64,000 nt of DNA from Miscanthus floridulus (lineage: Eukaryota; Streptophyta; Magnoliopsida; Poales; Poaceae): positions 58,776,078-58,840,077 of the forward strand of contig NC_089591.1 of the NCBI RefSeq assembly GCF_019320115.1. Direction: 5' to 3'. A program made the position numbers and the translations under genes. Below the pieces are notes generated by a model. That model ran no database searches. It had not been told where the DNA came from and saw only the letters and a list, made by a program, of their open reading frames with translations. This document shows positions 34,018-44,419 of this stretch, one piece after another. The stretch's first letter is position 1. Every line of letters begins with the position of its first letter.

Positions 34018-36123
34018 CTAGCCTTTGAGTTTAATCCAACTCTTTCCAGGTGATTTCTGGACTCCACTGCTTCTCATATCCTTCTTCAATCTTGCAAACT
34101 CATTCCAATTGCCAGATGAAGCATATATGTTGCACAAAAGGACATAGGCTGCTGAATGAGAAGGATCAATATTTAAAATACCTTCTGCCGCTCTCTTTCC
34201 CATCTCGACATTATTATGTGTTCTGCTAGCGGCTAGCAGAGTCTTCCACATTATAATATCAGGTTCAAATGGCATTTGATCAACAAACTTTGCCGCCTCT
34301 CTTAGTCTCCCAGCACGGGCCAACAAATCAAGGACACATGAGCAATGCTCTCTCGTTGGGACAATGCCATATTCAGGTTCCATAATACTGTAGTAATAGC
34401 AGCCTTCATCAACAAGTCCTACACGACTGCATGCTGTGAGGACACCAACAAAGGTTACATGATTTGGCTTGACTCCAAGGTTTCTCATCCTGGCAAATAA
34501 ATCAAGTGCTTCCTTTGCATAACCAAATTGCGCATATCCAACAATCAAGCTGCTCCAAGAGAACACATCGCGGCCAGTGCCCATTATTTCAAAGAGCTTG
34601 TTGGCATCATCTAAACTTCCACATTTAGCATAAGTGTCAATCAGACCATTACTCAGCACTGCATCACCCACCAGTCCAACCTTGAAGGCATATGCATGAA
34701 CCTGTTTCACCATTTCAAAGTAACCCAGCTCAGCAGAAGCACTCAAAACATTGTTTAGACTGATCCTATCCAGACTTGGCATTGATCTGTGCAAGAGGCT
34801 GAATAACTTAAATACATCTTCCAGATGCTGGTGCTGCACACAAGCAGTAAGAATGCTGTTCCAGGTGACAACATCACGATCATTTGTCTCGTGAAAGACA
34901 TCCATCGCAGAGGGGAAATCCAAACACCTTGCATACATGCTGAGTAAAGAATTGCATACCATAACATCCCCGCCTAAACCTAATTTGACCAAGTACGAGT
35001 GGATGGATCTACCTTGATGTAAAGCATCACAGCCAACACACGCACATAACAAAGCCATAACAGTGATACCATCAGGACTCATACCAGAATCTCTCATCTC
35101 AGAGAACAGGACCATAGCCTCACTAAGGAGCCCCTCAGCAGAGAAAGCATTTATTAAGGAATTCCAAGAAACCAAATCAGGTGACTCAATTCTGTAAAAC
35201 ACCTTCCTTGCTGAGTCAAGCTTATTGCAACGGGCATACATGTCACTTAATGAGCAACCTGCATATGAATCGCGGTCCAACATATACTTGACAGATAAAC
35301 CGTGAATCTGCTCCCCATACTCCAAACTGTTAACAACAACAGAGCAGGCCCTAAAGACGCTCCCAAAATGGAACTCGTTGGGTTGGTGCATGCCCTCAGC
35401 GATCATCTCCCTAAAAATTTGTAGTGCGTCCATTTCACGACCTTGCTGTGCAAGCCCGGCGATGATTGACCCCCATGAAATCAAATCTTTGTCCCTAATC
35501 CTCTCAAAGAGCGCGAATCCATCCCCAACTGAACCGTTCTTGGAGTACATGGTGACGAGTGCGTTCTGCACGATCAGGTCACTTCCGCTCTCCCATTTTA
35601 TGGCCTGCGCATGCACCTGCCTCCCTAGGCCCAAGTCCCCAAGCTCCGAGCACGCGCGGACCGCACTGCCAAGCGCAAACTGGTCGGGCATGGTCCCCGA
35701 CCGCAGCATGGAGGAGAAGAGGCCCATGGCGTCGGCGCAACGTCTGTTCTGCGCATGTGCCGCGATAACGGCGGCCCAGGAGACGGGGTTCCTGTCGAGC
35801 ATCCCGTCGAACACCACGCGGGCAGAGTCTGGGGCGGCACAGCGGCCGTACATGGTGATGAGGTGGTTGCTGAGAATGGTGTTGTGAGCGAGGCATGGGT
35901 CCCTAGCGGAGGAGGCAAGGAGGTGACGGTGGACGAGGCGCCCCTGCGGGAGGGAGCGGAGGCGGGAGCAGGCCGCGACGAGCGCGGCATAGGCAGCGGG
36001 GGAGAGAAAGTCGGGGCCGGATGCGGATGCGGGCGAGGAGGGGAGCGACTCAAAGGCCCGGAGCGCGGCGGAAAGCCGGCCCGCGTGGTAGAGCTGGAGG
36101 ATGGTTCCGCTGGGGTTCTGCAT
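34018..36123 (-). CDS. PLS-class pentatricopeptide repeat protein with E domain
   Basis: An intronless gene read on the minus strand. About 701 residues follow the ATG at 36121-36123 (MQNPSGTILQLYHAGRLSAAL). It is built of 31-36-residue PPR units, for example NPVSWAAVIAAHAQNRRCADAMGLFSSML, DVVTWNSILTACVQH and DVFSWSSLIVGYAQFGYAKEAL. It ends in an E domain (EPDIIMWKTLLAASRTHNNVEMGKRAAEGIL...GVQKSPGKSWIKLKG) with no E+ or DYW extension. PLS/E proteins bind organelle RNA and mostly guide C-to-U editing, recruiting a deaminase in trans. It resembles Arabidopsis At3g53360 through most of its length. The open frame extends upstream without a stop to 36477; an alternative ATG at 36256-36258 (MTSTSQPPSGSS) would add 45 residues that could serve as a transit peptide. 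Confidence 0.9.
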   Translation of the reverse strand: MQNPSGTILQLYHAGRLSAALRAFESLPSSPASASGPDFLSPAAYAALVAACSRLRSLPQGRLVHRHLLASSARDPCLAHNTILSNHLITMYGRCAAPDSARVVFDGMLDRNPVSWAAVIAAHAQNRRCADAMGLFSSMLRSGTMPDQFALGSAVRACSELGDLGLGRQVHAQAIKWESGSDLIVQNALVTMYSKNGSVGDGFALFERIRDKDLISWGSIIAGLAQQGREMDALQIFREMIAEGMHQPNEFHFGSVFRACSVVVNSLEYGEQIHGLSVKYMLDRDSYAGCSLSDMYARCNKLDSARKVFYRIESPDLVSWNSLINAFSAEGLLSEAMVLFSEMRDSGMSPDGITVMALLCACVGCDALHQGRSIHSYLVKLGLGGDVMVCNSLLSMYARCLDFPSAMDVFHETNDRDVVTWNSILTACVQHQHLEDVFKLFSLLHRSMPSLDRISLNNVLSASAELGYFEMVKQVHAYAFKVGLVGDAVLSNGLIDTYAKCGSLDDANKLFEIMGTGRDVFSWSSLIVGYAQFGYAKEALDLFARMRNLGVKPNHVTFVGVLTACSRVGLVDEGCYYYSIMEPEYGIVPTREHCSCVLDLLARAGRLREAAKFVDQMPFEPDIIMWKTLLAASRTHNNVEMGKRAAEGILNIDPSHSAAYVLLCNIYASSGNWNEFARLKKDMRSSGVQKSPGKSWIKLKG

Positions 36124-36477
36124 CTGCGGCGGCCGGCGGCCGCTGGCAGTCAGAGCTGCAGGCGGTGATGGGCGCCGCGGCGGGAACAAAACACTCCCAT
36201 ATACAGTACAGAAGTACAGTACAGAACTACCAGACGGCGGTTGGCTCGTGGATGTCATGCTTTGGGTCGTCTGGGCTGGATTTCTTTCGGGTTTGCGTCG
36301 GCATGGGTAGCGTGCAAGATGGCTCGGGCCAATGAAAACAGGGTTTGTGCTTGCGGAATATCGGGTTAGATTTGGGCCGGCCCATAAGTATGCAGCAAAT
36401 AAATAATATAATAAATCGAACCTTGCAATGATTTTCTTTCTTTTTTTTTGCAGAAAGGAAGTATATTTTTTTCCCAA

Positions 36478-37921
36478 CCTATAAGGAAATTTTTTCCAAA
36501 AAAATAGCGGTATGACATCAAAGGTGTGTCGCGGATTTTAATTTAGTGGTATGACTATGACATCAAAGATGTGTGTCGGATTTTAAATTGGATTAGCTAA
36601 ATTTTATAATGAATTAAAATCAAATAAAATTTTAGGTGGAATAGTCTTAGTCACATATGAGATTTGACTAAACACTGGTTCGACGTAAATAAGCGATAAT
36701 TGTGTGCATCAGATGTGAAGTTGAGAGAGATGATTGGCTTGTAAAACGCGCACGGCGTGAACCGTGCATGGGCTCGGTGTCCGCCCCACCCCGCTCTGCT
36801 CTGACACGATATGGTGCAGAGTGGGCTAGTTTTGCCACTTAGACTAATTGATGGAATCTTACTCAATGTCCAGGTTTGTCCCCCAACATGTTGCTCCTCC
36901 TCCGCTATAATATAGGACCTATGTTTTTGGATTCACTATGAAAACACTATTATATATAATATGTATTCTATATATATGTTGTAAAAAACTATAAGGATTT
37001 TGCAAAATGAATGGTCAAAATTTGACTTACGCCGGATAAATCAGCGGGGCATGTAAAAAACGGACGAAGTGTTCTGTGCTCACGTGAATCCCCCGCGGTG
37101 ACATGATGGAAGCACGGATGTGTGTGCTGATGTGCACAGCACGGAAGAAGGTGCAGATGCACCGACGGTCGTGGGTCGGCAGAAGGAAAGTGGAAACAAA
37201 CATGTCGTGCGTAGGGAGAGCCAGACGGTCGGTACGGTCCATCTCCTCTCTGCAAGTCTGCTGCATTGTTCCGTGCGGCCGTTGCCGCGTGAGTCGTCCG
37301 CGCCGCGCACCGAGTCAGGTCTTGGCCAGCCTGGCACCGCTAGGCCCGATCCGCTCTGCGCGCACCGCATGGAAAGAAAAAAAAAAGCACATGGCGTAGT
37401 CTCTCAATCGTACATGCACACGAGCCTTTGACCCGTGCCGCCGATGCATGCATGCACTGTGCACGTACGAGTGCACGGCATTGCCAATTCAACGAGTCAC
37501 ATGACATGACCCAGCAATCCTAACGAACTGGAGCGAAGCGCTGTCTCATCCCCGGCCGGGCGCGGGCACGGGCCATGCATGCACGACCGCGCGATCCAAG
37601 CAATGCGCCGGGCGCCTCACGAGTCGCGCGGCACGTGGGCGCGCCCAAGCGAACCGGCCGGCGCCGGGGGCTGCTCATGTGCCGGCCACGTGGGACAGGC
37701 GTCTTCGCAGATGTTTCTTCCGGTTTCCGCAGGTGTTTATAGGCCGACACGATTGATCCGAACGACCCATTTTCTCTCTCTCTCGATCGAACCGGGTTCC
37801 AAAAGTCAACCTGCAGAGATGTCTGTTGCACTTGCGCAGAAGAGACCGATCCAAGAGATGTTGGTGCTTTCGCGTACTATTATTTTTGTATTTGTAGTAA
37901 GCGCTAATCTGAATGCGTTTC
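36478..37921. other. Intergenic, PPR upstream side; short imperfect tandem repeat
   Basis: No gene recognised. An imperfect tandem repeat of about 45-50 bp (ggtatgac...atcaaag...tgtgtcg...ggattttaa) lies at 36509-36590. GC-rich sequence at 37040-37700 gives overlapping ORFs on both strands without domains. Confidence 0.4.
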
Positions 37922-38394
37922 GGGCTTGTTCGGTTGGTATTAAAGTCGGTTGGTAAGGATAGTCCCAATGTAAGAAACTGATGCGGTTTCCATAGCATAA
38001 GAAATCATCTATAGAAACTACCTTCTACAGTGGAAGTGTCTTTGTGTAATAATTATTTTCTCTTTCTCTCTCCCAACTCTATCTTCTTTCTCCAATGGGA
38101 GTGTGGCACGAGCCCTCTAGAAACTGGTGGTTTCTCCCCAATGATGATTTCATGGTTTCTTTGTGCATTGGGTCCAGAGAAGACCTGATTTCTTCATGAG
38201 TAAACCATTTCTAGGATTTTTGCTCTTTTTCTTCATTAATTACGTTGCCATGTCAACATTTTACCTACGTGGCAAGTCATTTAATGAGGATAGAAACCAT
38301 CATCAATACATCATTGGGACTGCCCTAAGCCAGCTGAAGCTATTTTGTTGAGAGAGAAAAATAATATAGATTTTAGCTGTTCAAGCGAACGCCT
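37922..38394. mobile_element. hAT-type MITE split by a nested MITE
   Basis: The left part (ggcttgttcggttggtattaaagtcggttggtaa, to 37956) and right part (gccagctgaagctattttgttgagagagaaaaataat...caagcgaacgcc) join into the usual 'ttggtaagccagctgaagct...gagagaaaaat' of the common grass hAT-type MITE once 37957-38328 is removed. Ends are imperfect and no TSD was seen. Confidence 0.5.
37957..38325. mobile_element. PIF/Harbinger-like MITE, TSD TAA
   Basis: Inverted ends GGATAGTCCCAATG...CATTGGGACTGCCC flanked by TAA (37954-37956 and 38326-38328), the 3-bp target size of PIF/Harbinger elements. It is 369 bp, non-coding, and the same family as 15855-16202. It lies within another MITE. Confidence 0.8.
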
Positions 38395-39696
38395 TCATTC
38401 ACCCGTATAAAAATGCGGTCCGTTCCATGATTTTTCTCTCCACACATGTCCGTGGTTTGCTTTAGCTTGTTGTTCCCGGATCCAAGGCCTCGGTTTCCGC
38501 AAGTCAAACAAGATGTTCGGCGAGATAAGAGCACGAAGAGGTCAATGCTCTTTTTTATAGTTCCTTTTACGTGCGTGTCCGGTCCGCGATTCAGATGGGA
38601 TCTCTCCAAGTTCATGGATGGATGACCGCGGGTTTCTCTCTCTCTCTTGTTGCAACGGTGGACTAAAGCTGTTTTTTTTTTTCAAAACAGATGCACGAAC
38701 TTTCTAGGTGAAGCTGAGCTGTTTTGAAAAAAATATTTGGCAAATCAGCTTCATCAACAGTTTTGTGCACCGATGAGAGAGAGAAATGAGGGAGAGAGCT
38801 TAAAAAAAACTTCATTTTTCAACTTTATCCTGGCTTATGTCTTTGTGAGAAGATGAGAAAAACAGCTTGACCTATAAAGTTGGTTTTGTAAATGAGTGTC
38901 TGACAATAAAAACAGCTCGTGAATTTGTTACGACCTATGTCAAATAAGCCCTATGAATATCCACCAGATTTTAGGAGTCTTCATGCCCAAAGTTATTCAG
39001 CGGTGAAAGCTTGATGCACACAGTCCTACTCCTCCTCCACTACGAGTAGGTACTAGTCTACAGGAAAGATGCAGGCCGAGGGAGCGAGGGACAGAGAGGC
39101 AGCAGTCCTAGCGGAAGCGAGGGGGAATAGGCACTGCCATGCCACCGCATAGGTACAAAACGGAGGTAGGGACACGGACAATCCTATCCAGGTGTCGGAT
39201 CGAGGCGTCACATCACTCAACTGCCACTCGGCCCCGTCGTGTCGCCGGAGAACGAACAGAGAGCCTGCAGACAGATCCAACACCGCACGTACTACCGCCA
39301 AAGCGCCAGTGAAACTGCTGCTGCTCCTCCGATCGGACCTTTTTAATATTTTCACTGTCGAAGCCATTTCTTCACGCGTATACTGGCATTCTGACGGGCC
39401 GGACAGCGAGATTCCATTTTTCTCTCCTCTTCTTTCCTCTCTCTCACCGACACTATCCAAACCAGAGAAGCTCGTTTTTTTCGGGTTCCCATGGCTCTGG
39501 CTACAGTGTCACTACAAACCAAAAGACTTCTGTCAAAAAAAAAAAAAAGCAAGAAGAGATCGTTCGTCACACACTCACGTGGATATAGTACTACATTACT
39601 ACTACTCACTAAATTATCAAGATACGGAGACGTATCAAATCTTTTGTATGTATACATAAAAAAAACTATAACTCGTGACTCCACCATCTGTTCATA
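38395..39696. other. Intergenic, no gene recognised
   Basis: Low-complexity T, A and TC runs (38630-38850, 39530-39550) and overlapping ORFs on both strands without domains. Nothing supportable was seen. Confidence 0.45.
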
Positions 39697-39704
39697 CTAT
39701 GGGC

Positions 39705-42700
39705 TAAAGTTTTCCAAACGGGCCTGGCCCATCGGGCCAGCACGGGCACGGTGCTGATTTGGCCCGGTCCGAAAACGGCCCGGCCCGGCCTCTCCCGTGC
39801 TCGTGCCAAGCACGGCACGGCCTCGTGCCCGTGCCTGGGCCGCTATGCTAGCCCGTTGGCACGGCACGGGCACGGCCCGCTCCAAAGGCCGGCACGGGGT
39901 CGGCACGGCTAAGAGCCGTTGGATGAAGCCCTCGGCGAGCGCTGGCCGTTGGATGAAGGGCTGCGGTGGGGCGCCTATATAAGCCAGGAGCCGCCCGGGG
40001 GAAGGTACTGTGCTCATTTCTTCCCCCTCCGCGCCGCGCGCACCTCGCTCTTCGGCTCTGCTCTCTCCGTCTCTCGTTCGAAACCCTAGCCGCTCACTCT
40101 CTTCTTTTCGCCGTCCGGTGGCTGGTGACAGCGGCGGTGGCTTGCACGGGCACACGGCACGGCCTTGTACACCCCTTCTCTTCTCTCTGACCGGTGATGT
40201 AGCTTAGTCGTTGAGATCTCCAACGAATCGTCTTCGTCTCTCTCTCGTCGCGCTCGTCGCGCTCGTCGCGCTCGCCGGACTCCGGCATCATTGGGGCTCC
40301 GCTATGATGCGTTGAGGTACCAGGACGCCGGATCTGAGCGATGTCGTCGTCGCCGTTGCCTCTGGTGCTCCGTCAAGCGAGGTGAGTTAGATCTGTTTCT
40401 TGTTCTTGTTCTTCTTCTTCTTGATTCGCTGTTCTTCTTCTTGATTTTTACTTCTTTTTCTTCTTCTTGATTTAACCCTAGATCTGTTTCTTTTTTTGAA
40501 GCCACTGGCGTTGAGGGACCGGAGGCCGGCGACGACGAGATGTCGGATGAGCAGGAGGACATCGGTCTCTCCATGACGATCAACGACGAGTTGCGCCTCT
40601 GCGGGATGACCGGAGACGACGAGGACGATATTGTTGGGGATGCTGAGGAGCTCTTCGGTCGTCGTGCTGCCGAGGAGCTCAACGGCGGTACTGCTACTCA
40701 CCCACTTCCCGTCGACGACGCTGACGGCCCCAACGCCGTCCAGGGTGACACTCAAGCCGCTGCTGATGACGGCTCAACCAGCCGGCCTAACCGCCCTTCT
40801 ACCTCGGTTTGCTGGGAGGATTTCGAGAAGCTCTACAAGAAGGTAAATGGTAAGGATGTCAGGTATGGCGCTCGGTGTCTTCACTGCCGTAAGGAGTACT
40901 CTGCTAATTCTAAATTTGGGACTGGCCACCTTCTCCGTCATCAAGACTCTTGCCCTAAAAAGCGTGAGAAATGTCGCATGGCTCAGTCCCACATTACTTT
41001 CAATAAGGATGGTAGTATGCGTAATTGGGAGTATTCTGCTGAGGTTGCTCGTGTTCAGCTTGTTCGTTTGCTTGCTAGGCTAGATCTTCCCCTACGTCTT
41101 GGTGAAACTGAGGCCTGGGAAGATTACATAAAAACTGCTCATAACCCTAGGTACTCAACTGTTTCTAAGCAAACTACAGCTAGAGATCTTTTTAAGTATT
41201 TCAATGAGAAGCGTGGTCGTTTGATTGATGATTTGAAGAACAATGCCATTTCATCTGTTGCTATTACTTCTGATATTTGGTCTGGAAATGCTAAAGAAGA
41301 TTATTTGAGTGTTGTTGGTCATTACATTAATGCTGATTGGCAACTTGAAAAAAGAGTGCTTGGCTTAAGGCTTATAGATGCATCACATAATGCTGAGAAC
41401 ATTGCTGAACGTGTTAGTAATGTGCTTAATGATTATGGTATATTGAACAAGGTCTTTTCTGTTACTTTGGACAATGCCTCGGCTAATAACAAAGCTATGG
41501 ATAAACTAAAACCTGTGCTTAAGGAGTATTTAGGTTCTGATTTGTTTTTGCATCAACGTTGTGCTTGTCATATCATAAATCTGATTGTTAAAGAAGCTCT
41601 GGTTGCTGTTAGTCCTTTGATTGATGCTTTCAGAACTGCAATATCATACATTAACTCTTCTAACCAGAGAGTTGCTGCATATAAGAGTTATTGCATGGCA
41701 TCTGGTATTAGACCTAGGAAGTTTGCATTGGACATGGATGTTAGATGGAACTCTACATACCTGATGCTTAGGCATTTGCTACCACACAAGGAAACTTTCC
41801 ATACTTTCATTGAGTCTAATTATCCTAGAGCTAAAGGTGGCCCCTTTCTTTTGACTCATGATCATTGGGCTATGGCAATTAAAATACTGGAATTCCTTGA
41901 ACTGTTTTATGACTCAACAGTTGCTTTGTCTGGTGTCTACTATTCTACTGCCCCACTTATGGTTCATCATATTGTTAAGATTGCTATACACCTGCATAAG
42001 TATCAAAATGATGAACATATTAGAACTGTTGTTCAACCTATGATTGATAAGTACAATAAGTATTGGAGAACCATACCTGATCTTTACTGCATTGCATTTA
42101 TCTTGGATCCAAGAGCTAAAATTAAAGGTTTTAACAAAGTGCTTAGAAAGTTAAATTTGCTTACTGATGCTGATTATTCTAATAAGCTCATGCAAACTAG
42201 AACTCTTCTCTTCAAACTGTATCATAAGTATGATGATTTGTATGGATCTGTAAGGGCCAAAAGGGCTGACCCTCCAAGCCTATCTGGTAAGAAAAGAACA
42301 GCTTGGGCTGAAATATATGATGATGATGATGATGGTGGTGGTATGGTTGGAGCTGGCTGTTCTTCTCTTCCTCCTAATCTTGATATGTCTAGGACTATTC
42401 CTGCTACTGCTTTGCTACATGCAGCAAATTCTTCTAGCAGTAGTTCTGAACTGTCTGCTTATCTGGACTGTGACACAGTGAGCCAGTGGGATGATGACTT
42501 CAACATCCTGAACTGGTGGCATCATCATAAGCTAACATATCCAGTTCTTTCTACCCTTGCTAAAGATGTTTTCAGTGTGCCTGTTTCTACCATTTCATCA
42601 GAAGCTACTTTCAGTACCACTGGCAGGATCATTGAAGAAAGGCGGCGGAGGCTAAACCCTGAGACTGTGGAGGCACTCACATGCATCAAGGACTGGGAAG

Positions 42701-43289
42701 CTGCTGAGTCAAGGCTACAACATATGGTGGAGGATAAGGAGCTCGAGGAGGCCTTTGAAAACCTTTATCTTGATTAGTCATTCATTTATGTAATGGTCTG
42801 TAATTTTAATTGGACTTGGATGCTTTGGACCTGTGGATTGGATGTAATGAACAATTGAATTACACTAAGGGGCTGGCTGCACTCTTTTTCCCTGTCCAGG
42901 GTTTCTCACAAGGGTGAGTTTTACCTGGACAGGTTTTTAATGAGGCAGCCATTGCACAGCCCTTCCTTTTGATATTTTGTTGCCTGGTGTTCTCTTCTTG
43001 ATTTTGATTTCTTCATATTTGAGCTGTTCTCTATTTTCTGAAATTTTGATGTGGTTTTGTGGGTTAGTGCCAAGGCACGGCACTAACACGCTGGACTGCC
43101 GTGCCCAGTGGCACGACACGGCACGGTCTGGAGTGCTTAGTGCCGTGCCTGGGCCAGAGGCTGAGCACGGCGGCACTACACGGCACGGCACGGCAAGGCT
43201 ACCGTGCCTGACCGTGCCGTGCCTGGCCGGGCCGTGCCCAGCCGTGCTCGTGCCGTGTAGTGCCCGTGCGGCCCGTTTGGAAATCTTTA
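39705..43289 (+). mobile_element. Complete hAT transposon, 20-bp TIRs, 8-bp TSD CTATGGGC
   Basis: The left end TAAAGTTTTCCAAACGGGCC and the right end (minus strand) TAAAGATTTCCAAACGGGCC differ at one base. Identical 8-bp duplications CTATGGGC flank the element (39697-39704 and 43290-43297). The 3585-bp element encodes one uninterrupted transposase. Sub-terminal zones (39740-39905 and 43070-43275) are dense in gcacggcacgg/ccgtgcc repeats in both orientations, probable transposase-binding sites. The perfect TSD, near-perfect TIRs and open frame argue for recent insertion and possible autonomy. Confidence 0.95.
40540..42777 (+). CDS. hAT transposase (BED zinc finger, RNase H-like core, hATC dimerisation domain)
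   Basis: 745 residues, no internal stop. An acidic N-terminus (1-80) leads to a BED zinc finger at about 90-140 with C113, C116, H130 and H134. The RNase H-like catalytic core shows D245 in AITSDIWSG and D311 in VTLDNASANN, followed by the family motif RCACHIINLIVKE. E688 in ISSEATFSTTGRI is the likely third acid. The hATC region (about 645-715, LNWWHHHKLTYPVLSTLAKDVFSVPVSTISSEATFS) is complete. The start at 40540 is the first ATG of the open frame. An upstream ATG (40341) followed by a GT donor and a ...tttgaag acceptor at about 40501 would not join in frame, so I read that part as a spliced 5' leader. The enzyme cuts and rejoins the element's ends in the nucleus. Confidence 0.93.
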   Translation: MSDEQEDIGLSMTINDELRLCGMTGDDEDDIVGDAEELFGRRAAEELNGGTATHPLPVDDADGPNAVQGDTQAAADDGSTSRPNRPSTSVCWEDFEKLYKKVNGKDVRYGARCLHCRKEYSANSKFGTGHLLRHQDSCPKKREKCRMAQSHITFNKDGSMRNWEYSAEVARVQLVRLLARLDLPLRLGETEAWEDYIKTAHNPRYSTVSKQTTARDLFKYFNEKRGRLIDDLKNNAISSVAITSDIWSGNAKEDYLSVVGHYINADWQLEKRVLGLRLIDASHNAENIAERVSNVLNDYGILNKVFSVTLDNASANNKAMDKLKPVLKEYLGSDLFLHQRCACHIINLIVKEALVAVSPLIDAFRTAISYINSSNQRVAAYKSYCMASGIRPRKFALDMDVRWNSTYLMLRHLLPHKETFHTFIESNYPRAKGGPFLLTHDHWAMAIKILEFLELFYDSTVALSGVYYSTAPLMVHHIVKIAIHLHKYQNDEHIRTVVQPMIDKYNKYWRTIPDLYCIAFILDPRAKIKGFNKVLRKLNLLTDADYSNKLMQTRTLLFKLYHKYDDLYGSVRAKRADPPSLSGKKRTAWAEIYDDDDDGGGMVGAGCSSLPPNLDMSRTIPATALLHAANSSSSSSELSAYLDCDTVSQWDDDFNILNWWHHHKLTYPVLSTLAKDVFSVPVSTISSEATFSTTGRIIEERRRRLNPETVEALTCIKDWEAAESRLQHMVEDKELEEAFENLYLD

Positions 43290-43448
43290 CTATGGGCGTG
43301 GGCTCTGTGCCTCTGTCGCCAGCTCAAGACTACCGGTAGCTTACCCCGCGGCCGGCGGCAGGAAGCAGCAGTTGCGGTGACACATCACTCGTCGGCGGGT
43401 TCCTACCAGCTCGCTCTACGCCGATCCGCAGTCCAAACAACAGTCAGC

Positions 43449-43582
43449 CAGTTCGTTTGACTGTGGCTTGTCGTAAACGATCGTAAATTTTCAGTTAGAA
43501 TAATATTTTTCTCTCATACAAATCAGCCAGCAGTACTTCTTCACAGACCAGCAACGATACGAACCAGCCAACCGAAGAGGCT
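43449..43582. mobile_element. Degenerate hAT-type MITE
   Basis: Shares 'gtaaacgatcgtaaattt', 'tttttctctcatac' and 'cagccagcagta' with the copy at 29352-29470. The ends (agttcg.../...cgaagaggct) are eroded and no TSD is visible. Confidence 0.5.
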
Positions 43583-44055
43583 GCATGTCGCACTAGCGGC
43601 ACACGCATCACCGGCGACAAGACAGCAGCCCCCCCCCCCCCCCGCATGTCTCCTGGTCCGAGCCACGCGTCGGCACCCGTCCCATCCCAGCAGCCCACGC
43701 CAGCGAAGTGGACTTGTCCGTGCGGGTGACTGTCCACACGCACACGGGCCCGTGGGCCCCAGGAATTTGGCATCTATCGATTCGACGGAGGCCATCGTTT
43801 GCTTGTCGTCAACCTCTTCGAGCCTGAAAACCGGACCCACTACTCGTAGTCGCTACTCAGCCTAGGCCCTAGGGCAGCCGCGCAGGCACACTCGCCCTGG
43901 TCCGTTCCTAGGTGTTGGTGGGTTCCCCGCGCCCGTCGCCGGTGACGAGGGACACGGGCCCTGGCCGTTCCACGACCACGACGCGTGGCGCGGCAGACAG
44001 TCGTAACCGGCACTCGATCCAGCGGTGGCGGATGGACGTTCGGAGGGGGGAGGAC
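43583..44055. other. GC-rich intergenic stretch with poly-C run
   Basis: Contains a 15-base C run (43629-43643). ORFs on the minus strand have no domains. Nothing further is supported. Confidence 0.4.
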
Positions 44056-44419
44056 GAGCATCTTCAGTAGTTCAAAAAAAATAGTAAATCAGTTTTTAAA
44101 TGGTTAAAAATGTCAGAAACAGTTTTTCAAAATAAATTCTAAATATAGAAGACAATTTTGTATCAATTTGAACTATTTTTCAATTAGCTTAACTATTTTT
44201 ATACTTTTTTTCTCTCTCTTATACATTGTATTGAGAACCTTGTTCTACTCCTTATCCTCCCCCCCCCCCCCCCACCCCCCACCCTTTTTTCTATTCCTTA
44301 TTTTCCCCACACCCTTCCACCTCCATATTCACCAATCGACAGACCCGTGTATATTTCAATCTTGCCAAAAAAATCAAGATTAGGAGTGAGTTTAATTTTG
44401 AAAACTCTTGGAGATGCTC
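44056..44419. mobile_element. MITE with GAGCATCT ends
   Basis: Imperfect inverted ends GAGCATCTTCAGTAG...CTCTTGGAGATGCTC enclose AT-rich non-coding sequence plus a poly-C/poly-T run (44259-44290). The right flank is TTA as in PIF/Harbinger insertions, but the left flank is not the same. Confidence 0.55.

Noticed and set aside
35378..36335. Plus-strand ORFs opposite the PPR gene (169, 137 and 104 codons)
   Set aside because: They are shadows of the PPR coding sequence with no recognisable domain.
37027..37956. Group of ORFs of about 100 codons on both strands
   Set aside because: GC-rich intergenic sequence, conflicting frames, no splice structure or domain; one runs into a MITE.
39053..39687. 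ORFs of 111-155 codons on both strands before the hAT element
   Set aside because: No domain, low-complexity runs and mutually overlapping.
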